Assembly (NCBI GenBank): GCA_026636295.1
Contig: CP089454.1
Coordinates: forward strand, 62,001-126,000
Length of the DNA: 64,000 bases
Origin: Medakamo hakoo
Taxonomy: Eukaryota; Chlorophyta; Trebouxiophyceae; Coccomyxaceae
Direction: 5' to 3'
In this document: piece by piece, positions 33,075 to 44,216 of the stretch
Layout of the letters: each line of letters opens with the position of its first letter
How positions within the stretch are numbered: the first letter of the stretch is position 1
The notes under the pieces: model-generated
Database searches by the model: none
Seen by the model: the letters and a program-made list of their open reading frames with translations, nothing else
What the model was told of the DNA's origin: nothing
Made by a program: the position numbers and the translations under genes

Positions 33075-35317
33075 ATGGACGACGACGCCTTCTTGAGGTC
33101 CCAGTCCGGCGCGGTGGACGACACGATAGAAGGTGGGCACGCCCGGCGCGGGCTTCTCACGTGAAAGCGCACGTGCCACACTCGTGCGCGCTGGCGGAGA
33201 AGCGCATGCGGTCGCCCTTTCTGGCGGCGCCGCAGCCATCCCCGCGCCCTGTTCGCCCTCCACGCCCCGCGGAGTCGATGCCACGGGGTCACCGACTCCT
33301 AGAACCGATCCAATCGCGGCCGTGAGCGCCGCATAATCAAAACAGGGCCGCCCCTTTTCTCGTTGCTTTCACGGCTGGCCGTTTGGTCCCACGCGGTTTT
33401 TCGCCCATCAAGGCCGCGCCGCACACTCAATCCCGCCCCACCCCTCCACCACGCACACATGCAACAGCCTTCCTGGATGAGCTGCTCATGTTTGACGCGT
33501 CGTCCCGCCCGGCGGACGCCCCGCCGCCGCCGCCGGCAGTGGCCGCGCAGCCGGGCATGCCTCCGGCAGCGCCCGTCCTCGTCGTCGCCGGCGGCGGCGT
33601 CGGGCCAGGTGCGGCCAGCGGCCAGGCTGTCATGTGGAATGACGACGACAGCGGCCCGGTGGGCGGGGAGGGAGCGCCGCCCGGAGGCCGCGCGGCCCTG
33701 CAAGCCGGCGACAGCGGTGGCAGCTTCCGCCCGACCTCGGCCCGGCGAGCTGCAGCTGGAGGCACGGCCGGCACGGCGGCGCCCTCCCCGCCCGCCCCTC
33801 CACCCCCCCGCGCCTCGGCCAAGTTGTCCACCCTGGAACGTAACCGGGAAGCCCAGCGCCGGTTCCGCGAGCGGCAGCGGTCCCGGGTGAGCGCGCTGGA
33901 GCGCGCGGCGGCCGACGCGGCCGCGCGCGAAGGCATCCTGCGGGCGGAGCTGGCGGCCGCGCGCGCGCGCATCGCCGAGCTGGAAGTCGTGCTGGACGTG
34001 CAGGGCCCGCCCATGGTCGGCCCCGTCCTGGCGGAAGCGGGGTTGGGCGGCGGCGGCGGCGGGGCTGGCGGCCGGCCGGCTGACGCGTCGGCCGCCACGG
34101 CCACGACCGCGACCTCTGGCCGGTCGACCGAGGCCGCCGCGTCCGCGTCCGCCGCCTCCGTCGACGCGCCGGGCGACGGCGCGCCGTCGCCGCCCTGCGC
34201 CGACGCGCACGGCGTCCCGCTCGCCTCGGCCGTCGCGGCCGCGCAGGCCGCCCCCACGGCGGCGGCGGGGCCGACGGCGTCGGCCGCGGTCGCCGACGCG
34301 CTCGCGCGCACGCTCTCCTCGACGCTCGTCCTGACGGTGGACGAGGCGGGCGGCGCGGTCTCGCTGTCGCCGTCCCAGATCCGGAGCCTGTCCGTCGACG
34401 ACGTGGCCGGCTTCCACGGCGCGTACGTCGCCCGCCTGCGCGGGCTGTTGGACGAGCTGGACAGCGGCGCGCGCCCGGCCGGCCGCGCGGCCGCGCTCGC
34501 GGCCATCGAACGCCTGTCCGCCGAGTCCGTCTCCCTCGTCTTCCGCGTCCTGCTCTGCAACCCGGCCACCATGATCGAGCTGGGCGCGCGCAGCGCGGGC
34601 GCGGCCGGGCCGGGCGAGGCGGGCCGCCTGCCGCCGGCGGAGGCCGACCCAGGCTGGCTTGCCGTCGGCCGGGCGATGGGCCTGGCCCCGCCCCAGACCG
34701 ACCGCCTGCTCACCCTGCGCCGGCGCCTGGTCGCGGACATCGCGCCCATCCGGGCGCGCCGCGTCGCGGCCGTGACGGCCCTGGCGTCCACGCTGGGCGT
34801 GCGGCTGTCGGGGTACGAGCACATGCGCCAGACGCTGAGCGCGTCGGGCGCGGTCGCAGAACTGCGGCGGTCGCTGAAGGAGGAGATCCTGGTCCGCCTG
34901 TCCTGCACGAACGAGCTGTCCCTGCGCGTGCTGTCGCCCGTGCAGGTGGCGCGCGCCCTGGTGGCGGCGTACCCGCGCCCGCCCGACGGCCTGGCGGTCG
35001 CGCTGTGGCTGGCGGCCGAACAGGGCGAGGCCGACGCGGTGCGCACGCTCGCCGGCTTTGGGGTGGACGTCCGGGCGACGTTGGGTGCGGCGGGGGTGGC
35101 TGGGCTGGCGTCCGCCGCTGCCGGCGGCGGCGGCGGCGGCGGCAGCGGGAGCGAGTCGGTCGACCGGCCGGCGAGTGCGGGTGGGGTGGGGGCAGGGGCG
35201 TCTGCCTCGGCCGCGGTCGGGCCGCCACCCCTCCCCCACCTGCCCGCCGGCCCGTCCACGCTCGTCGCTTTAGCTCCAGGCGGCGTGCCCGTCGTCACGT
35301 CCGGGACGAGCTGGTGA
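33075..35317 (+). CDS. bZIP transcription factor
   Basis: Exons 33075-33132 and 33468-35317 (donor GTGGGC, phase 1, G+CC) give 635 aa. The N-terminus is short and acidic/hydrophobic (MDDDAFLRSQSGAVDD, then FLDELLMF) and could be an activation region. The basic region NREAQRRFRERQRSRVSALE starts at about residue 145, followed by a heptad stretch to about 190 with Leu/Ala/Ile spacing. N-x7-R fits bZIP DNA contact (N145-x7-R). A Ser/Ala-rich linker leads to a conserved-looking helical C-terminal region of about 250 residues (LSVDDVAGFHGAYVARLRGL, ESVSLVFRVLLCNPATMIEL, LSPVQVARALVAAYP). Similar C-terminal helical regions occur in other green-algal bZIPs as far as I recall; I cannot name the domain. 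Target genes are unknown. Confidence 0.82.
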
Positions 35318-35512
35318 TAGGTGGGAGAGGGAGTCACAATGTTTTGACCGTTTCTTTCTGTTAGACCTTTTTTCGTCATGCTTTGCTTTTGCTCCGGGCG
35401 GACGGGCAGGCCAGAGAAGAGTGGGAGGGCCGAGGCACCCCCACCCCCCTCACACACTCCTCCTTTTCGGCCTCTGCGCCTTTCTGCCTTGCCTCCCATA
35501 ATAGGGGAAGGG

Positions 35513-37338
35513 ATGCCCGTCTCCACACGGGCAGGCGGCCTCCTGGCGCCCGTCCCGGTCGCCGACCCGCCGGCGGGCAAGCGGCGGTCGGGCAGCGGCG
35601 GCGGCGCGGCCGGCGGCGAGGTGAGCGGGAGGCAATTTTCGAGCAGGGGCGCGACAGCTCAACTTTCGACCGCGCCCACACTCTCACACCCACCTCTCCC
35701 ACCCACACACCCAGCCTGCCGCGGGCGCGAAGAAGGTCCGCCCCGCCTTTGCGGAGCTGACCAACACGGGCGCGGCGGGCGGGAGCGATGGCAAGGTGAG
35801 TTCTTTTTCGTCCGGCTCGCGCGCCGCTTCAAACTCTCGCGCAACACGACGTCCATCTGCACGCGGGCCGAGCCCGCGGCCGGCCGGGCAGGGCGACCGC
35901 CCTGTTTCTCTCCTCCGCTGGCGAGCCGACAGCCTGAGTCTTCCTCTCATGCGTGGCGCGGCCTCGCCTGACCTTCCCTTTCTCGTCTCCCTTGGCGTCC
36001 ACAACACACACAGCACACGCTGCCGTCGAGCACGACAACGGCGCCGGCCGCACCACCACCCGCCCCTTCCTCGAGCTTGCCCACCTTCCCGTGCGACCCC
36101 ATCGACGAGGCGGACCGGGGCGACGCCCTGGCATGTGTGGACTACGTGGCCGACATCATGGACACGCTGTTTGAAGCCGAGGTGAGTTGAGCGAGGGACG
36201 AAACGCATGCGGAGGGCGCTCGCACCTGTCGAGCGTGCTCGCCCACTCACAAAAAACTCTCTGCACATTCCAACCACAGAAACGGTGCCGGCCCACGCCC
36301 TCCTACATCGAGGCGGTGCAGACAGAGGTCAACGCGACGATGCGCGGGATTCTGGTCGACTGGCTGGTGGAGGTGCGGTTTTTTGGGGAGGGGCCGCGGA
36401 CGAGCGCAACTCGCACCGCCCCCTCGTTTTTTTTTTCAACCTCGGCACACTCCTCAAACCATCACTCCCCCACCCACCCGACTCCACGCACCAAACTCTA
36501 GGTCGCCGCCGAGTTCCGCCTCGTCTCCGACACGCTGTACGCCGCCGTCGCCTACGTCGACCGCGTCCTGTCCGTGCGGCGGGTCGAGCGGCCCAGGCTC
36601 CAGCTCGTCGGCGTCGCGGCGACGCTGGTCGCGGCCAAGTACGAGGAAATCTACGCGCCGTCCGCGGACGAGTTCGTGTACATCACGGACGGGACGTACA
36701 CGCGGGCGGAAGTCCTGGCGGCGGAGACGGACGTGCTCGCCGCCCTGGATTTCGAGCTGTCGGCGCCGACGGCCAAAACTTTCCTGCGCCGGTTTGTGAA
36801 GGCGGCCGCGGCCGACGGCGGGTTCCCGCACGCCGACGCCGGCGGCGGCGGGGAGGACGGCGGCGCCTCCACGTCGTACGACCGGCGCCTGGCCCCCCTG
36901 GCCGCCTACGTGTGCGAGCTGGGCCTGCTCGAGTACGCGGCCCTGCAGTGGCTGCCCTCCACGGTCGCGGCCGCGGCCGTGGCCGTCGCGCGCTGGGCCC
37001 TGGGCGCGGCGCCGTGGGGGCCCGCCCTGGGCCGGTGTTCGCGCGCGTCGCCCGCGGATGTTGCACCTGCTGCCGCGCTGTTGGCGGCCGCGCTGGCGGG
37101 GTCGGCGGGTGGGGGTGGGGGCGGTGGCGCGGGCGCAGGAGCACACGCCTCGCCGCCCGCGTCGCCCGCCTCGCTGTCGGGTGGCGGCGCACCGCCCGCC
37201 GCCGCGTCCAGCCAGGCCCTGCCCGCCGTCCGGGACAAGTATGGCCAGCCGCAGTACCTGTGCGTGGCCGCGCTGCCGGCGCCGGGCCCGCTGCCGGCCG
37301 ACCCGGCCGCGTGGTGGGGTGGGGTTGGAACAGCGTGA
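35513..37338 (+). CDS. CYCA: Cyclin A
   Basis: Regulatory subunit of cyclin-dependent kinases in S/G2/M. Exons 35513-35620, 35715-35795, 36014-36181, 36280-36372 and 36502-37338, all phase 0, give 428 aa. The cyclin box begins TPSYIEAVQTEVNATMRGIL, then VDWLVEVAAEFRLVSDTLYAAVAYVDRVLS, RLQLVGVAATLVAAKYEEIYAP, YITDGTYTRAEVLAAETDVL and FELSAPTAKTFLRRFVKAA. These wordings match cyclin A rather than B. The C-terminal cyclin fold is present but holds Gly/Ala inserts. No clear RxxL destruction box is visible in the short Ala/Pro-rich N-terminus. The Lys in KYEEI needed for CDK contact is present. The neighbours MCM6 and DPB2 are also S-phase genes. Confidence 0.92.
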
Positions 37339-37744
37339 GGAGTGGGCGGTGGTGATGAGTGGCGGGTGTGGGCGGGCGGGCCTCCGTTTTTTCTTCCTCT
37401 GATATAAAAACAGCATTGTTTCTTCTTTAACTTCGTGGTGAACTCTGTGCGCGCGCGTGTGGTGTGTCTGCGCGGGGTGGTGTGCCTTGCAAACGAATGA
37501 AAAGCTCCTCAACAAAGATAAAAAAATGTGACTCAGAGAGGGGTGGTGTTTTGAGGGGACAAGGGGGACATTGTTTGATTTCACACCACACACACACTCC
37601 TCTCTCTCTCTCTCTCTCTCCACACACACGCACACACGCTGACTGACTGGGGATGAAGCGTCGGAGAGCGAAAATAAAGGAGTAGGAAAAAACCCTCTTC
37701 CTCCCCTTTTTTCCATTCCATTCCGCCCACATCCAGGTTTTTTT
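37339..37744. other. Convergent 3' spacer, AT-rich
   Basis: The 406 bp between the cyclin A stop and the convergent F-box stop include AT-rich blocks (about 37385-37440 and 37495-37530) and a (CT)n/(CA)n patch (37590-37640), consistent with 3' UTRs and polyadenylation regions on both strands. No gene seen. Confidence 0.55.
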
Positions 37745-39633
37745 TTAGCCTGCGATGCTCAGGTCCTGGAAGCGCAGCACGCGCGGGGCCGCCGCAGACG
37801 GCTGCTGGGCCGTGGAGCAGGAGGACTGCGGCCGCGTGGACGGGGTCGTCAACAGGTCGGCGGGCGTGTTGCCAGTTGGCGCGGGCGGTGCACCACCGGC
37901 CGCGGCGGCCGCGGCCGCCGCCCGCCCGGCGCCGCTGCGCGTCGCGCGCCCGCCCACGCGGGCGCCCGCCCACCCGCCTGCGGGGCGGTGGTGAGCGGCA
38001 AAGTGGGCCAGGTGGCGGCCGCCCGCCCCACGCGCGCGCGGGTGGGCCCGGTGGGGCGCGGGCGGGCCGCCACCGCACGGCGTCGCCCCGTCGTCCTCCG
38101 TCGTGCCGGCGCCGTCCGAGGGGGAGGGCGGCGCCAAGCCCGCGGCGGCGGCGCCGCGCTTGACGCCGGCCAAGCGGGCGGTCGGGCCGGGTGGAGGAGG
38201 TGGGGCGGACGGGATGCTGAGGCCGGGCGGCGGCGGGTGTGGGAGGGCGGTCGGCGCTGGGACGGCAGCGGCCGCAGCGGCGCAGTCGGCGGACGGCGCG
38301 GCGGCAGCGGCGGCGGTCGTCGCAGTCGGCGCCGGCCGCCCACGCAGGGCAGGCAGGGCCGGCCCGCCGTACGTGCCCGCCCGCCCAAGCGGCCCGCCGC
38401 CGAGCGGGACGAGCGACCGGTGGGGCGTCACAAACGCAAAGTGGTGCGCCGCCGCCAGGCCCGCCACCCGGCGCAGGGTGCGGCAGAGCGGGGCCAGGGA
38501 CGCGGCCTGGGCGTGGTCCAGGCAGCAGACGATGAGGAGCTGGTTGTGTGTGGGGGGGGGGAGAGGGGGGTGGAGGGGGGTGGAGAGGGATGGATGGATT
38601 GATGGGTGAGAAAAAAAGCGGGCGGGGTGGTCGAGGACGGAAGAGGAAAACGGAAGGACGCGGTGCCACAGCCAACTCACCAAAATATCCTCCGGCAGGT
38701 CCAGCAGCGTCGCCGCTTCCCCCGGCAACCGCGGCCGCACGGGCGTCGCAAAGAAGGGCGACGCGACGGGCGTGTGCGGCCCGCGGCGCGAGGCGGCAGG
38801 CGTCGCGGCGGCGGAGGAAGGGGAGGCGACGGACGCGGCCCGGCCCGGACGCGAGGGCGGGACGGGCGTCACGGCTGTCGCCGCGGCCGCAGCCGCGGCG
38901 GCGGCAGCCGCCGCGGCCGCGCGCCGGGCCGCGTGCGCGGCCAGGCGGGCCCGGGCCGGCAGGCCGCCGGCGGTCGTGCGGCGAGCGCCGACTGCGGCGG
39001 GCCCGCGCGGCAGGGGCGGGGGGAAAGCGGGGAAGCCCGCCGACGGCGCGGCCAGGCCGGACGGCGGTGCACGCCGCGACACACCGGGCGGCAGGCTGGA
39101 CGGCGCGGGCGGCGGCGGCCCCGCGGGAGGGCCGGCCGGCGGCGGTGGCGCGGTCGGCAGCGGCAGCGGGGTGGGCCCGCCGCCGCCCTCACCCCGCCCA
39201 GCCGCCGTGCCAGGCCGGCCTTTGGCCGATCCAGCGAGAGCCATGCCCCGGCCGGGCAGGGCGATGCCCAAGGATGAACAGGCTTTGGCGGCCTGGGCGA
39301 ACGAGGAGAGGGCGCCTGTGGTTTCGGGGGTGGGGGTGGGGGTGGGGGGGTGGGGGTGGACGGATGGGATGGGACATGAAAGGGGGGAGCCAGGCGCGGA
39401 CAGCTCTGTGCTGTGCGGGGCGCGCGCGCGCGCGCGCCTTTGTGCCCCGCCGCGCCTGCCCTCCCATCCCTCCCTCCCATCACGAACGCACCTGGCGGGA
39501 TCTTCTGGCGCCAGGCGGCGGCGGGCGCGGCCGAGCCTGCGGTGGCGGTGGGAGGAGGCGCGGTCGCGGCTACGCCAGCGCGGCCGGACGCATCGCCCTG
39601 CGCCGCCGGCTCTTTGCGCGCGGCGGACGACAT
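37745..39633 (-). CDS. F-box protein
   Basis: Probable substrate adaptor of an SCF (SKP1-cullin-F-box) ubiquitin ligase. Exons 39492-39633, 38681-39315 and 37745-38539 (minus; phases 1 and 0) give 523 aa. The F-box spans the second junction: LLDLPEDIL joined to LLIVCCLDHAQAASLAPLCR and then TLRRVAGLAAAHHFAFVTP, about residues 250-300. This wording resembles the plant family that reads LPxDVLVRVLCxVxHxDLKxL...HFAYSTP, where the F-box is the only clear domain. The rest is Ala/Pro/Gly low complexity, with a poly-Ala run encoded near 38880-38925. The C-terminus ends VLRFQDLSIAG. Without the splice the F-box would be broken, which supports the intron. The substrate is unknown. Confidence 0.75.
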
Positions 39634-40221
39634 GAGGACGACGTTTTTTTTAGTTCACGTCGACAATTGGAGAGTGACGAGCCGTCTTGCGCGGCGGCCG
39701 GGGGCGGCCAGGGAGAACGGGAGGGTGTGCGGACGGGCGTGCGTTTTTTTTCGCCCGAGAACCCTGTGAGCACGCCCACCACAACAAAAAATCGAACTCG
39801 CGACGGCGTGCACGCGCACAGGAGGCGGGCGATGCGAAGTTGAGCACTCGCGGTGGGTCTGGGATCGTGTCGAGAAGCCGCCGCGCGCGGTTGCGCGGCG
39901 GGGATGCGGGTGGTCTGGGCCCGGGACGGCACCGCGTGAAGTCGAGGAGAGAGAGTGTGTGTGACGCGAGCACGGGAGGGGGCGCGCGTTTCCACCCCCG
40001 ACCTCGTCCCGTACTCACCTCCTCCCGTCAGTGGAATCTTTCGTTTCTAACACACACATACACACAGCGCACGCGCTGAAGCGACGCACACGTCCACGCG
40101 CACTGAAGCGACGCACACGTCCGCTGTTTACTCCCCCCTCCCTCAGTGCTTCCTCTCTTGGTTCCGCCTGCCCTCCCTCGCTAAAAAAAAACACACACCC
40201 GCCCAAACACACAACACGCCG
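39634..40221. other. Intergenic spacer with a 20-bp direct repeat
   Basis: The 588 bp upstream of the F-box gene contain two T-runs (near 39646-39653 and 39744-39751), a CA-rich patch, and a 20-bp direct repeat (CTGAAGCGACGCACACGTCC) at 40076-40095 and 40103-40122. No exon on either strand is supportable. Confidence 0.5.
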
Positions 40222-40874
40222 TCATCGCGGCGGTGGGCCCTGCTGCTTGGAAATCTCGTCCAGGCCCTTTTTGAGCTGTGTTGTGTTTGTCAAAACAGGG
40301 TGGGGAAAGGGCGCGCGTGAGAGAAAAGGCGGACGCCCCTTGCCCAGGCGGGCGCACAACCACTCCCCTCCCCCCCTCCCCCCCCCGCCCGCCCACACTC
40401 GCACCTCCGCTTTGAACGTTTCGGCAAAGCCCTGCGCCGTCTGGCCCAGTTTGGCCTGCTTCTCAGCGCTCTTCTTGGCCATTTCCTGCATCATGGCGTT
40501 GGATTTCACCGCGAATTTCTGGAACGTCCGGCTGCGAGTTTTCGGGGGGGGGGGGGGGGGGGGGGAGGGGGGAGAGGGAGTGAGAGGTTGGGACAGGCCA
40601 GCGCTGCGGTCTCCTTGCGTCGCTCTCTCCGAGCGGCGGCGCACCTCCACGCCACGCCACACCCCACTGCCGTGTGCGCACGGACGATAGCTCGCCAGCG
40701 CCCGCACAGTGAGTGGGGCGAGAGCCGTTTCACGCCGCCGCACGCCGCAAATGCGCAGCCGAGCGCCGCCCGTCGCCGCAGGCTCCCCGCTCACCCCCCG
40801 CCGCACCTGTTCGCCAGGCCGTTGACCAGGACCTCGTTGAGCAGGTGATTCATGACGCGGGAGAAGAAGGACAT
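40222..40874 (-). CDS. Small basic helical protein, 82 aa, function unknown
   Basis: Exons 40807-40874, 40405-40531 and 40222-40275 (minus; phases 2 and 0 close exactly) give an 82-residue protein. It begins MSFFSRVMNHLLNEVLVNGL, continues TFQKFAVKSNAMMQEMAKKS and AEKQAKLGQTAQGFAETFKA, and ends LDEISKQQGPPPR. The N-terminal ~20 residues form an amphipathic helix that could act as a mitochondrial or membrane-binding signal. The remainder is a Lys/Ala/Gln-rich helix. I have an impression of similar small plant proteins with 'FFSKxMNYLLNE...TFQRFAV', but I cannot name the family. The three-exon model with exact phase closure for so short a protein, and its low Gly/Pro content against the local bias, argue that it is real. 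It lies head-to-head with the LEA-like gene (211 bp). Confidence 0.7.
40544..40565. repeat. 22-base G homopolymer in intron (C on the coding strand)
   Basis: Exactly 22 G on the plus strand, in intron 1 of the 82-aa gene just upstream of its 3' splice site; on the transcript it is a C22 tract. Confidence 0.9.
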
Positions 40875-41085
40875 GGCTGGCGAGCTCAGGCGTGCGTCGA
40901 AGGATTCCGCGAGTCTGCTGCGGTCGGTTCTCCCCACGCGGGCGGTGCGCACGCGCGAAACGCCGTGCAAGGGAGGTGTGAACACAAGACACCCAGGCCC
41001 AAACACACCCCTGGGCATCACACACACCTCCTTTCACACACCTCCCCGCCAAGCCTCCCACCCGTCCACCGACCAACTTTTCACC

Positions 41086-43331
41086 ATGTCGTCCGCTGAC
41101 ATCAACCAGGCTGCTGCGGACGCCAACGCCGCCCTGAGTGAGTTTCAAAGGCGTGGGCGGCGCGCGCGGAGACGGATTGTTTTTTTCGTGTTGCCTGGCA
41201 CAGCACTTGGAGTGGGATGGTTGGACGGCTGCCGCGGCCATCCACGACGTCCTGCGCCCGCTCCGCCTCGCCGGGATCCTGCACCACGATGTCGAATGAG
41301 CTCTGACAGGGTGTGAGCCCTTCCCACCCCTCGCGGCACGCGCGCGCGGAGGGCCGCAACTGGGCTCCACCCATCAACCGACGCATTCGCACTTGGGCGC
41401 GCCTCTCGTTGGCGCCGGTCCCTCGCTCGCTGCCCATGCCATGCCCGTCCCAACTGGGCGCGCGAGGGATGGGGCTCTCGCCCACGCGCGCCCGGGCGGC
41501 AGTTGAGTGGAGCTTGCCACTCCCCGCCGTTGTTGATGGGAGAAGAAAAGACAGCGCATGGTGGCGCGGCCTTCCCACAGCCCCTCCGGCGCGGCCGCCC
41601 GGCCCGGCCATGCCGGTCCTCGGCCTTTCCCCACCCCCACTTGGTGGCGGCGGGTCTGGCCTGCCTGATCCGCGCCAAGGATCACGGGGAAATGCAGCGC
41701 CAGCTGCCCGTCGCGCCGCCAAAAAAAGGAGCGGGAGGACCGGTGGGTCGCGCCAACCTGTTCCCTCCCACCCGCCTCACCCCCACCCCCACCCCCGCCT
41801 CCCCTCCCATCCCAACTCCCCTCCACCCAGACCGCGCCGCCTCCTCCGCCGGCAAGGCCGCCGACGGCTTCGTCGGCAAGACGGCGGACGCCATCAAGTC
41901 GGCCGGCTCCACGGTGGCCGACGGCGTCAAGTCCGTCGGCTCGGCCGCGGCCGACGGCGTGAAGTCGGTCGGCTCGGCCGCCGCGTCCGCCGTCAAGTCG
42001 GCCGGCGACGCCGCCGGCGCCGCCGCCAAGAAGGGCGCCAACGCCGTCACGGGCACGGTGTCCAAGGCCAAGAAGGCCGTCACCGGCAAGAAGCTGACGG
42101 CCGACGAGAAAAAGGGCCTGGCCATTGCCGGCGGCGTGCTGGCCGCGGTCGCGGGCGGCGCGCTCGTCTGGAACAACGCGTCCGAGGCCGATAAGGAGTC
42201 TGCCCGCCAGAAGGTGCGCGACGCCAAGGCGTCGACGACCTCCTTCTTCAAGCGCGCGGAGGACAAGGTCGACGCGGCCGGCAAGAAGATCAAGGACCGG
42301 TGCGTTTTTTTTGTGGGAGGGGGGAGGAGGTGTGGGGGGTCTGATGCGAGAAGGAGAGGGAGTCTCCACACCCATCAAACCTCTCAACACTCCCATCCAC
42401 CCCATGCCACCCACCCATCCACAGCGCGTCCGCCGACACCGCCAAGACCAAGGCCGCCATCAAGGACGCCGGCAAGAAGGTCGAGGCGTCCGCCGACAAG
42501 CTGAAGGCGGAGATCGACCGCAAGGGTGCGTTTTTTTGCGGCGGAAAATGAACGATCGAAAAACTAGAGGGATCGGGAGCGCGGGCGCGCCTGTCCCATC
42601 CGTCCACCTCATCTCTCACGCCCACTCCCACCTCTCCATCCAAAACAGCCGCCGAAGCCAAGAAGGCCAAGGAAGCGGCCAAGGCCGCGGCCGAAAAAGC
42701 GAAGGAAGAGTGCGTTTCGTGTGGGACGGCGGGGCGCGTGCGGGGGGGGGGGGGGGGGGGGGGCATGACCCGGCACCCTGCGCCGTCGTTTTTTTTTCTC
42801 CCGCCGTCTCACTCACACGCCCTCCACACCCACGCACACACACACACCGCCGCCACTCACAGCGCTCGTCGTGCGGCGGAGAAGACGAAGCTGGAGGCCC
42901 AAAAAGCGGCTGACAAGGCCAAGGCCGATGGTGCGTCGTGTTTTTTTTTGAGGCGTGAGGGGGGACGGGGGACCGGGCGCTGCCGTGCGGAGCGCGCCGC
43001 GCCACGCGTGTCCAACGCATCCTTCACCTCTCATCCCTCCACCACCACCAACCACCAACAGCCGCCAAGGCCGCGGAGAAGGCCAAGAAAGAGGGTGCGT
43101 TGCGCGGAGTTGCATGGGGGCTAGGGAAGGGGTGCGATGACGGGGAGAGGCTTGCTTTCGTCCGCCCGCACTGCTCGGGGACCGCCCACCCTCACCCCTC
43201 CATCCCCTCTCCACGCCCACACACCAACAGCGGACAAAGCCGCCGCGCGCGCGAAGAAGGGTGGCAAGGAAATTGCGGGCGCGGGTGAGGACTTCATCGG
43301 GTCCATCAAGCGCACCCTCGGCTTGGCTTGA
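41086..43331 (+). CDS. Ala/Lys-rich repeat protein (LEA-like) with a membrane segment
   Basis: Seven exons: 41086-41137, 41831-42299, 42425-42525, 42649-42709, 42863-42930, 43062-43094 and 43231-43331; phases 1, 2, 1, 2, 1, 1; 294 aa. The N-terminus MSSADINQAAADANAAL is followed by 11-residue-like repeats (ADGVKSVGSAA) as in group 3 LEA and other amphipathic-helix proteins. Then come a hydrophobic segment at about 113-132 (LAIAGGVLAAVAGGALVW) and a Lys/Ala/Glu coiled helix built from short exons with near-identical content (AKKAKEAAKAAAEKAKEE, EAQKAADKAKAD, AAKAAEKAKKE). Five of six donors are GTGCGT. The C-terminus is FIGSIKRTLGLA. Group 3 LEA proteins protect membranes and proteins in desiccation or cold; that role here is inference. 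It could also coat lipid droplets or membranes. Confidence 0.75.
42742..42763. repeat. 22-base G homopolymer in LEA-like intron 4
   Basis: Exactly 22 G, in the intron between 42709 and 42863. Confidence 0.9.
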
Positions 43332-44216
43332 ACAAAAAAAACGGGGATTTTCCATCAGGACGATGGAAAAAAACAAAACAACATGAAAAGCCAAAAAAAG
43401 CGTGCGGGTTGCGTGCCCGTCGCATGAACACGGAGCGCATACGTGCTCCGTGCACGCGCGTGCGTCCACGTCCCGCGAGATTTTTTTCTGCGTTGGGCGG
43501 GCTGAGAGAGAGAGAGAGGGGCGGGAGATTTGGGTGAAGAGGCTTTTGTGCGTCCGCGCTCCGGGGTGGCTGGGGAAGCGTGTGGAGTGTGTTTGCAACC
43601 AACCCGCCGTCCCGCTGCTCCATTCCCACGCACACACAGCCCGCTTTGTTGGAGAGACGAGCACGCTCATATGTTTGTTGTTGCGCAGTGCACCTCTCCG
43701 TTACATGCCGCCGGCCGGCCGTCACCACGCTCCCAGCATCGCGGGGTTGGCCCGACGTCACCCGATGGTTGCGAGAAGGGAGCAGAGGAGCGAGGGCGCC
43801 AACTCGCGCGCATGCCTCTCCAAACCCCATGTGCGACCGCGCCACGTGTCGCCTTACCTGCGGCGGGTCGCGGCGGCGGGGCGGCATGGTTTGTTGTGTG
43901 CGAGCGCGTGCGGCGTGCCCTCTCATCTATTTTTTCCTTTTTTCGCGGACGAAGAATAAGAATCTCAGCAACACGCACCCCAAAAGTCTCTCCCCCACCC
44001 CCACACGCGCGGCCCAGTCCAGGGCTGCAAGGCAGGCAAAAACGAAGGAGGGAAAGAAAAGCGGCATGGGCGCACGTCCGCCCGCTCTCGCGCCGCCCCG
44101 TCCCCCCCCTCTCCAGTTTTTTTGCCCGCGCCCGCCCCAGAACACAAAGACCAAACGCGCTTTGGTTCTCTCCTCACACACGCCGCAAGCTCATGAAAGC
44201 ACCCAAGGCCCCACTT
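43332..44216. other. Convergent spacer, possibly with a tiny minus-strand gene
   Basis: These 885 bp lie between the stops of the LEA-like gene (+) and the ATP synthase b' gene (-). A short inverted repeat (CACGGAGC / GCTCCGTG, near 43427-43453) and AT-richer UTR-like patches at both ends are visible. A possible two-exon minus-strand ORF (43858-43887 joined to 43355-43501, donor GTAAGG, phase 0, 58 aa ending in FFWLFMLFCFFPSS) has good splice signals but no recognisable homology. I do not call it as a gene. Confidence 0.4.
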
